DNA of 29,440 nucleotides from a virus. The stretch covers positions 1 to 29,440 of the IMG/VR virus record IMGVR_UViG_3300025128_000220. The stretch is one strand, 5' to 3'. A program made the translations under genes and the position numbers. Under the pieces are notes generated by a model that searched no databases, was not told where the DNA came from, and worked only from the letters and a program-made list of their open reading frames with translations. Positions 8,176 to 17,700 of the stretch are shown in pieces (position 1 is the first letter of the stretch; each line of letters starts with the position of its first letter).

Positions 8176-11100
8176 ACAAGGTACACGATTTAAAACAGGG
8201 TTTTTAGCACCCAATATAGACTACGGAGCTATTGGTCAAGGTGTAGCGGCTTCGTTTGCTAACCCTATTCTTGCTGTAGCTCAAGAAAGAGCTGCACAAA
8301 GGGACGCTAAGATGAAGGCATTAAATCCAATGGGCGCAGCAGGAGAGGCTGTCCCAGGACAAATCAATCAAAAGTATCAGGGTGCAGCACAAATGGCTTT
8401 AGACATCTATCAGGAAGCTGCTACAAATTTTGAGTTAGATCCTAGCGGTGCTAACGAAGCTGCTTTTGTACAGGCTAAAAATCAATACTTAAGCATTGTT
8501 GAAGACGCTAAGTTTGGGACGGAGTTTATAGCTAGAAAAACTGCTGAAATAAAAGGCAATACAGAGCTCGCTGAGTCAGGGCTTTTAGAGTCTAACATAA
8601 ATGCTATTAATGAGTACGCTATGCCTCCTGTATACACAAGGTCTGGTAACGTTGTTATGGTTGGGCAGGGTGCTGACGCAAAAGATTACTTCAACTCTGG
8701 AATAACGGCATCTAATGCAGACAATCTGTTTTACGAAACAGGATCTATAGTAGGTGATTATAAGTTTTTAGGTGGCGCAGTAGGTCAAGAAGTTTATAAC
8801 TCGCAGTTTGCTACTAAAAAAGGCTTGAGCGCCTCGCAAGGAGGGTATCAAGAAACGCAAATTGTACCAAACATTAGCCAACCTGTCGTTGTCGGTTTTG
8901 ACGAGGAAGGTTTTTCTGCAGACGTAGCAGATCAGTACAATGTATTTGCTAGCAACAACCGTACTATGTGGAACGCCGCTTCTATGGAGGGGTATAAGTT
9001 TATGTACGCTGGCAATAGAGACCTGCAGTCTGGAGATTTAGAATCTATAAACAATACGATGCACCCAGAGCTGTTTAATTTACGAAACAGTAACGGTGTT
9101 TCTATATCTAAAGTTACAGGCTTTGAACCTGACGGAACTCCTATATATGCTATAAGCATAGAAGATATAGAAGCAGGTATTTCAAGTGGTGAAATGCAAT
9201 TTATTGATCCTACAACTAATATGCCTACACAGCTTCCTCCAGGTATAACTATGGATGAAATAAATAACTTTAGGAATGGAGAGACTGTTCACGCAAGAGA
9301 GTACTATAATACTATACGTGGTCAGTTCCCGCAGGTAGATGAAGATGCTGTAGCAGAAATGCTATCGGGAGTAACGACAGGTCCTACTGGTCTTACTAGA
9401 ACAGTATTTACAGCGTATAACGATGATGATCAACCAACTGCAGATCCTACTTTAGCTAATGCATATTCAGGCATGACTGTAGGTAGTATAGCTAATGGTG
9501 GAAACTTTGATAAAATTACAGTAAGTAACGTTCAGATAGATGTAGAAAAAGCTATTATAGATTTATCTACTGGACAAGTAATAGGTTATAAGATTGCTAA
9601 AGATCAAGAGCTTATAGATAGATTACAGGGTATGCAAAACCGTACTCAAAGTCAAACAGATTTATTAGCGCTTCTTACAGAAGAGGCTGATATATACGTA
9701 AACTCTGAAACAGACAGCGCTGCCTTTACTAATATACAGCAGCAGCTAGAGGCGCAAGAAAGAACGGGTAAAGCTTCTACGTACAACATTCTACTAGCTC
9801 AAGCTATGAGTCAACTTGGATCATCTATTCAATCTCAAAGTAACAGTCAAACAAATCAAAACGTAAATAACTTAAACCAAGGAGCTGGAGGTAGTGGATC
9901 GAGTGGTGGTGGTGGTAACAGTAATGCTCAAGGCGGAAAAATTCAAATGGAGCAAGGAGGGGTAGTCCCTGGAGGTATTAACCCTATGTTTATGCCTAAT
10001 TTTGCGGAAACGGAAGATGAGGAAACAAACGGTGATCAGAAAAAAAAGAACGGTGATCAGGAAGAAAAAGAAGAGTCAAAAGATTTACAAACTGTTATAA
10101 ATCAAAACCTGAAATATGATCCTGTTTCAGGAAATATGGTGGAGATAACCGAGGAAGAAGCGAAAGATGAGTTAATCGAAAGAGAGAATGAAGAAGATAT
10201 AGAAAAACTACCAGCGAGGGAAGCAGGTCCTATAGATACTAATGTTGAAACTCCAAGCCTTCTTGCTGAAATAATTTCTTATAACGAGCCTACAAGAAAA
10301 GAAAAAAGAAGAGAAAAAAGGCGTAAGAAAAGAGACGATAAGGACATAGCTAAAATGACGAAAAAGCTAGGGGGCCAGGAAGTTATCGATCAGTTTGAGC
10401 GAGAGTTTGAACAAACTTTAGCAGATCAAGTTGCTTTAGAAGCTGAAACCAAACGAGCTGAAATTGAAGCTGAAGCAAAGCGTATTGAAGAAGGTAAGGA
10501 AAAGACTAAAGCTGGAATGGAAAGTGTTGCAGTTACTATTATGGAGTTTGAAGACGAAAACTTCTTAGACGGTCTTGTGCCTAATCCTTTTAACCCTGAA
10601 AACAAAGATATTTATGACGCAACAGGTTTCTTAGATTCAGAGTCAGACAACTATCAGTTTAATTTAGCTAATTATGTACTACGATTTGGTATGCCAGGAG
10701 AGGGTACAGAGCATTATGAAGCTGCTCAAAATCTTAACATAAACGAGTTTGGTATAATGAGCCCTGAGTTTGTAGCTGTTATGCCAAATACAGCAGAGTT
10801 GATTAACACAAACGCTCCTTTAAGCGAGTTTGTAGATTTCAACGCATCTAAATCTGAACAAGCTCTAGCTCTGTTTACCAATAAGTATGATCTAGGTGCA
10901 ACGGAAGAGGATCTAATGGAGCGTATAGAAACAGCTTTCAGAATGGTGTTAGTAGACGATCCTGTAAACCCCTTAAAAAGTGAAGCGAGTTTTGCAGGGT
11001 ATTGGGAGGATGAAACTGTTGATGTACCAGGCAATAGACAGGATAGAGAAAGAATTGATAGGCAGGAAAAATTACAGCAGGCAGGTATTGAGCTTCAAGA

Positions 11101-11746
11101 TGCTATAGCAGAATACGAAGCTAATCCAACTGAGGAGAATCGAAGAAAACAACAAGCTGCAAAAGAGAAAGTTGAAAAGGCAAAGGCAAAAGTAAAATCT
11201 AGAGTAGAGCCTGTACCAGCTTGGTGTGCTGCCCATATGGGAAGCCTTATACTAACAGTTAATGAAATGCAAGACCTGCAGAGTGAGGCAGAAGGTCAAG
11301 GTAATAGACCAGGGGCAATGAGGGCTAGAGGTTATACAGAAATAGGTGAAAATATTTTTGATAACTGGAACGCTACATCTAATCAAACATTTACTAATGT
11401 TGCAGAAATTGATAAAGAAACAGCTACATCAATTATTAGAAATGACGCTCAGATAGGAGATATTATTGTGACTCAAAACGCTGGAAGAGGACAGCACGTT
11501 GCAATGTATGCTGGTATGACACCTCAAGGTAGAATATTGATGTTTGGAGGTAATCAACAAAATCGTATGTCTATTATGGAATACCCTGTTCAAGCGGTAG
11601 GCAAAAACGGCAATACTTTTGGTGTTGTTAGTGTAAGAAGAGTTTCAGTTCCGCTTTTATCTGCAGCGGAAGTAGAAGCATTAAGTATATTAGCTTCAGC
11701 AAAAGAAGGTGATTATTTTACAGACGTATTTGGAAGCACTAGATAA
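8168..11746 (+). CDS. Large internal virion protein with C-terminal peptidoglycan hydrolase domain
   Basis: This protein has 1192 residues. The N-terminal 560 residues are a helical virion region, followed by a Gly/Ser/Asn linker (about 571-593), an acidic/basic low-complexity stretch (about 615-720, including KEKRREKRRKKR) and a predicted coiled coil (about 730-790). The C-terminal domain (about 1010-1175) resembles the NlpC/P60-CHAP-like family TIGR02594: the nucleophile is in AWCAAH (Cys1020), then QIGDIIVTQN, then GQHVAMYAG (His1110), then LMFGGNQQNRMSIMEYP. Catalytic Cys and His are both present, so an active muralytic enzyme is likely. Carried by the virion, it would open the cell wall locally during DNA entry, like the lytic domain of T7 gp16. 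Its start overlaps the preceding gene by 8 bases, suggesting coupled translation. Confidence 0.7.
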   Translation: MSEQGTRFKTGFLAPNIDYGAIGQGVAASFANPILAVAQERAAQRDAKMKALNPMGAAGEAVPGQINQKYQGAAQMALDIYQEAATNFELDPSGANEAAFVQAKNQYLSIVEDAKFGTEFIARKTAEIKGNTELAESGLLESNINAINEYAMPPVYTRSGNVVMVGQGADAKDYFNSGITASNADNLFYETGSIVGDYKFLGGAVGQEVYNSQFATKKGLSASQGGYQETQIVPNISQPVVVGFDEEGFSADVADQYNVFASNNRTMWNAASMEGYKFMYAGNRDLQSGDLESINNTMHPELFNLRNSNGVSISKVTGFEPDGTPIYAISIEDIEAGISSGEMQFIDPTTNMPTQLPPGITMDEINNFRNGETVHAREYYNTIRGQFPQVDEDAVAEMLSGVTTGPTGLTRTVFTAYNDDDQPTADPTLANAYSGMTVGSIANGGNFDKITVSNVQIDVEKAIIDLSTGQVIGYKIAKDQELIDRLQGMQNRTQSQTDLLALLTEEADIYVNSETDSAAFTNIQQQLEAQERTGKASTYNILLAQAMSQLGSSIQSQSNSQTNQNVNNLNQGAGGSGSSGGGGNSNAQGGKIQMEQGGVVPGGINPMFMPNFAETEDEETNGDQKKKNGDQEEKEESKDLQTVINQNLKYDPVSGNMVEITEEEAKDELIERENEEDIEKLPAREAGPIDTNVETPSLLAEIISYNEPTRKEKRREKRRKKRDDKDIAKMTKKLGGQEVIDQFEREFEQTLADQVALEAETKRAEIEAEAKRIEEGKEKTKAGMESVAVTIMEFEDENFLDGLVPNPFNPENKDIYDATGFLDSESDNYQFNLANYVLRFGMPGEGTEHYEAAQNLNINEFGIMSPEFVAVMPNTAELINTNAPLSEFVDFNASKSEQALALFTNKYDLGATEEDLMERIETAFRMVLVDDPVNPLKSEASFAGYWEDETVDVPGNRQDRERIDRQEKLQQAGIELQDAIAEYEANPTEENRRKQQAAKEKVEKAKAKVKSRVEPVPAWCAAHMGSLILTVNEMQDLQSEAEGQGNRPGAMRARGYTEIGENIFDNWNATSNQTFTNVAEIDKETATSIIRNDAQIGDIIVTQNAGRGQHVAMYAGMTPQGRILMFGGNQQNRMSIMEYPVQAVGKNGNTFGVVSVRRVSVPLLSAAEVEALSILASAKEGDYFTDVFGSTR

Positions 11747-11756
11747 TTAAATAAGC

Positions 11757-14700
11757 ATGAACGGATTTACAGAATATCAAAACAATATATTCAACATTGT
11801 AAGGGACGCTGGATACGTAGGTACTCAAGAGCAACTGTTTGATATGATGCAACAGCAGACATATTTTGACAGCACGTTCAATCTAGTTAGACAAGCTGGC
11901 TTCGAGGGTAACGAAAGGGATTTTATTTTCTTAGCTGGCGTAGGCCCAAAAAAAAAAGATTTAGTGCTATCGGAAGAGTACTCTACTCTATTAGGATATG
12001 GTGTAGAAGGTGGAGGTTTAGATGTTCAAACGGACACTACTGTGCCACCTTCAGAAAGGGAGGGCGATCTGTCACGATTGGCGTCACGACAAGAGGCACT
12101 ACAGGGTGATTTTTTTGAAAGCATCTTTGGTACGAGGGTAGATGTTTACGATGAGATGTCTAGGCAAACAGTAGATAGTTTTGCAGACACTCCCATGTAT
12201 TCTGAGGAGGATATCAATGCGGCGCATCGTGATATTCAATCAAAAATACTACAAGATCCAGAAAATAACAAAGGCAATTTAGATTACGAAATTTTTACGG
12301 AATCTAAAAAATGGATTGTTAATAGAGGCATGTCTGTTGGTTTGCCTGTAGGTGCGGATGACATTCCTAGTTTTGCAAACGAAATTTATGAAACTTACAG
12401 AGACTACGATTTTTTTGCTACAGCTACAGTAGAAGATTTTGAAAGAGTTATAAGAAGCAGTGGCTTACTTATGGATGATCCTAATTCTACTTTAGCTGTA
12501 GAAACTAAAAAAAGAAACATAATTAACAAAGAGTTTCATATAGGCGAGTATAGCGATTATGCTGAAAGTGTGATTCCTATGAGTCGTATTACAATGTACT
12601 TAGCTGAAGATGGACAGATAAAAAAAGTCTTTACTGAAGATATGGATGATGAGTTTTTTGAAAAAAACAACTTAGATCCTGAAGGAGATTACGATGGTTT
12701 CTTTTATGAGCCGCACTTAGATAATGTAAATAAATCATATATCCCAACAAACGAAGATGAGTTAGCTGTAGCTCAAGGTATTATGCCAGAAGTAATTAAT
12801 ACGTATGAAAAATGGAAAGAATATACCGCCAAAGGTACCGTTACCTATGTTGATGACGAGCAAGCTCAGGCTGATGCTGAGGCTGAAAGCTTAAAAGAAT
12901 ATTATAAAGTAGCTGGTTTTTATACGGCTAAAGCAGAGGTGGTTCAAGCTGCAAAAAATAGAGAGACAGTTAGACAATACGCAGAAAATTTTGCAAATGC
13001 TTTTTCTAAAGCAACAACTGTTGAGGAGCAAACACAATTGTTTGAAGAAATTAGGCAAACTGAAGCAGATATGATTTCTTTATACAATGAGTCTAACGAA
13101 GTGTTTGGTGTAAAAAGGAGAGCATATAATGCTGTTGATTTAGTAATGCAGTTTTCTATGGATGAAGTCTTTATGAACGCTGACACAGCTATTGAAAGGT
13201 ATAAAAGAAGTGCTGAGTCTATAGGTAGGAATTTCGATGACAGATCTTACTTTAAACATTTAGACAGTTTTGCAGGCTTCTTATTTTTTGGGGCAGCAGA
13301 TGCTGCTAATATGATGACATTTGGGATTATACCTAGCTCAGAAGAGTATATAACTGCATATGAAAAAAGCGATGCATATGGACTTGATATAGGCAGGGGA
13401 AACCCTTTGTTTGTAGAAGGACAACTTGATAAATATGGACGTAAAATAGATCAAGCTGTGCTTTCGTGGGGTGATATTTCTTCTTCTATGACGCAATCTA
13501 GATTGCTGGGAAAAGGTGTGACTTTAGAGGAAATAGAAAAAGGAATATTCGGACAAGGTTTGGGTAATTCTGAAGCAGGTCTAACATTGTTTTTAGACGG
13601 AGTTGGTGAAGTAGTACCACAAATAGCTGTTCAAATAGGACTCACTGTTATGGGCCATCCAGAAGTAGCTTTACAAAGTTTTGCTACGTCAGCTGCAGGT
13701 AATGCGTACAGTGATATAAAAGATGTTCCGCATTTAAATCACGCAGAAAAAATGATGTATGCTTCTTTTATGGGAGGGTTTGAATATCTTTCTGAGAAAA
13801 TTTTTATGAAGCAAGAGGTAATTTCTGCTAATGCTATACGAAAAATGTTTGGTATAGGCGGAAAAGAAATTGCAGGAGAAGCAGCAGAAACCATAGCTAA
13901 AAAAGGCTTCGTAGGGACAGCTAACAAATTATGGAGAAGAACAACAAAAAATAACGTATTTAAATTTTTTGAAGAAGGTATAGAGGAAGGGTTGGTTTCT
14001 TTTGCAGGTCAGCACCTTACTAATTATGCTCACGGTGTAGCTTTGACTAGAGAAATTTCTGATCTACAAACTAGACTTGACACACCAGGCATAGCTGATG
14101 ATGTGGCTTCTTCTTTACAAAGACAAATAGCTGGTAAAGAAATAGAAAAAACTAATTTAAAATATAACTATATAGAAACTCTTGATGCTTTTGCTTTAGG
14201 TACTGTAGCAGGAAATATACAAATGGGTATTGTAAGAGCGCCCTCTTATTTAGCTTCGAAGTTTAATTTTAAAGATCAAATAGCTTTAGAAAATAAATAT
14301 GAAGCTTTACAGAAAAAACTACAAACTGAACAAAATCCTGAAAGGAGAAAGCAAATTAAAAAAGAAATGCTTGAAACGCAGGATCAGATGTGGAGGGTGT
14401 CAGCTAGGGACATGGCTTTTTTAATGAATGTTAGTGATGAAGATCTAACAGAAATAAGTGGTTTAAACACTCGTATTAGACAGAATAGAAGAAAGGCTTT
14501 TGATACTAGAAAAAATTTAGAGGAAGCAAGAAGTCAAGGCAACGAGGATGCTGTTGCTGTATACGAGGCGGAACTTGCAACTTTGCAGGCAGATACAAAA
14601 CAAGCTTTTGAATCTAAGTTTAATATAGAGGGTAAGTACTCACAGAATCAATCTTTCCTAGAGCAAAACTTAGAAGATCCTGAAACTCAAGCTGTTATAG

Positions 14701-17700
14701 ATGAGGTAGGTAGAGTAGATCCAGATATAACAGATTACGGAAGAGTAAGCAGAGGTAATTCAGTAGAGCTTACTGGTAAAAATGCCAACAGCGTTATAGA
14801 TAGAATTATTAACGCTGGTAAAATTATATCTACTAAGTTTTCTAGTCGTGAAGAAATTATACGTGGATTACAAAACGTAAAGAAAATAATCCAGACTGTT
14901 GTAGGTCAGGGAGGTAAGGTCTTTATTCATGGTACAGCTAAAGCTTTTAAAAAAGCTACAGGGGCAGATGTATCAAGAGGTATTCATATAAAAGACGGCA
15001 ATCAAGTCCACCTTTTCTTACCTGCTTTAAAAGCAAACACCCCATACCACGAAGCTTTCCACTCTGCTGCTATGCAGATGGACGAAAAGCAAGGGGCAGG
15101 AACAGCATTGCGTAAGCTTGCACGCCAATTTGCTATGGCTTTACCTAATGCTAGAAGATATTTAGCTTTTATTAGTGAGTATCTAACTGAAGAGCAACAA
15201 GCTTTAGCAGAGGTAGCTGTAACAGATGCGCTTGCTAGAAAGTTGCTAGCTCAAATTGTAGAGCAAAACCCAGAAGCTGCTAAGGAACTTGTTATGGAAA
15301 TACTCGCTGACATTACTAACGGTGATTTGTCAGCGGAGTATAAGCAAGGTCTTATCTCGTCACTAAAAAATTATGTAGCCAAGTTGTTTGGTACAGAATT
15401 TAAAAACCCTACGTTGAAGAACGTAGTTGATGCTATCAAGTTTGTTACTAACACTATAGAAGGTGGCTTTGGTCTTGCAGGTATGCAATCGTTAGCTGAA
15501 GCTACAGAAGGTCTTAAAGATGTACCAACAGTAACCACTGATGATGAGGCTGAGGAAGCTCAAGCAGAGCCGACACCTGATCCAGCAATAGCTTCTGAGG
15601 TAGAGTCTTTAAATGAGTCTGAATCAAATGACAACACAGCAGAGGAGGGTAAAAGCGCACAGAAGATTGTAGAAACTGTAGCTGATATGCTTACAGAGGA
15701 TGGATTTACCTTGGTTATGGAGGGCAAGGGCAAGAACAAAAAGCTTGTTCTTAAACCATCTAAGCAAGTCAACTTGTTTAAGATGAAGAAGGATGAGATA
15801 ATTAAAGTTCTTCAGGATAGCGGTATGAAGAAAGAGCAAGCAGAAAAGACATATAAAAATGCTGTTCAGTTTGCTAGAGGAAGGAGAGCTGCTAGAAAAG
15901 AATCAGCTAAGATAGCTGCTCAAGCTAAACGTAGACAAGGTAAACTATCTACAGAGGCTAAAAATCTACGTAAGGAACTGCAAGAGCTTAAGGACAAGTC
16001 TAAGAGTTTACAGGAGTTCTTTAAGAAAGCGCAGGCTCTTATCAAAGAGCGTATGAAAGATAGGAAGACGTCTAACAAGTTTAGTGCTACACAGCTAAAG
16101 AGCTTCTTCGCTATAGCTGGACAGATGGCACGAACTTCAGCTAAGAAACTTTCGGAAAACGATCTCGATATTATAGACTCATTCCTCGATAAACTAGCTA
16201 CTATATTCGATAAGCAAGACGCAAGGAAAGCGATGGACGATCACCTTAACCTTGTCAAGAGTATGCGTAGCCTGCAGAAAACTTTGCTTAGAAAGTCTAG
16301 ACAAAAAGACTTTGGGGCATACAGATCTCTTGCAAGAATTGTAGCTGGGATAGATGCTTCGCTTATACCTGTTGATCAGATGCAGTCGTTCTCTGACTTT
16401 GTTAACGACGTCAACAACAGTATGAAGAGAGCTAGGTTTAGCAAAGACGAAGAGGGTAATCTTGTTGTAACAGAGTCTAACCTCAAAGAAGTAAAATCTC
16501 TGATGGCTATAGCTACAAACTTTAAAGCTATAGAAGAAACAGAGAGGGATGCAAACTTTAGAGCTAGGGCAACAAAAGCTGTTGAAGCAGCAAAGAAAGC
16601 TGGGAAGTCAACGACGTTTGCAGAAGAATATACAGCTCTACTAGAGAAGTATCATAGAAGTAGACTAAGCCCTACACGTAAGAAGATTGAGGATACAGCA
16701 AAAAAGCTAGGCCTTGATGTAAACAACGTGCAAGATCTAGAGATTATACTTGATGAGTTAGCTAAGGATAGCGCTGAGTTAGCAGAAGATAAAAAGGAAC
16801 TTATTTTATCTGACGCCATCATCCCAAGAGTTATAGCTAACCTTGAGGAGTTGCTGCAGGACAAGTCGTTTAGAACAATACTAGGTTTGTTTAGTATGGA
16901 GAACGTTTCTGTACCAGAACTTAAAGCTAGACTTATGCAGCTCGATATGAGACATCTAGCTGCTTTGGAGTACAAGATCAATGACTACTTAGTAAACTCT
17001 TCTACTATAGGTCTTGGATACTTAGCGTCTATAGTAAGGGGTAAGATATCTTTAGCTAGTGATATCAAAGCTCTTGTAGCAAAAGGTGTTAGATCTAAAA
17101 ACAAATCTTATGGAAGACATGCAGATAACGTGCCTTCATTTATACGTAACGTATTTAAAGTAGGTAACGTTGACGTAGCTAAGATATTAGTAGCGATAGG
17201 CTTCCAAAATGTTATGTCTAGCGTAAACCTACATGAGCAGGCTCATATGGAAAGAGTTACTGCTCTACAAAACAAGATCGATGAGATAACAGAAAAAGGT
17301 GGTGAAATAACGTCAGACTTATCCAATGCTATAGCACAGATATTTTCTATGGCTAATCAAAAACCAGAGACTTTATCTGAGGCAGAGTGGTTTATGAACC
17401 TACGTGACGCTATGGACTCTACGATTCAAGAGTACGAAGTAGAGCAGTCAGATATATATGATCCAGAAACTATACAAGAGTTTAAAGACGCTCGTGAATA
17501 TTTGTTTGGGCAGACTAATAACTTACAGGAGCTGCTAGATAAAGTTAGAAACGAAAGAACAGACATCGTAGAAATCGTAGACTTCTTATCCCAGATGCAT
17601 GAGTCTATGCGCCCACGCTTTGAGCAGTTCACAGAAAGATATCTAGGAAAAACCTTAGAGGTATTAAAAAACTACACTCCTTTTAAAGTTAGGAAGAAAG

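Noticed and set aside
16652-16981. A - strand frame of 109 codons within the giant virion gene
   Set aside because: Low-complexity Ser/Leu composition and position within a continuous long gene mark it as a shadow frame.
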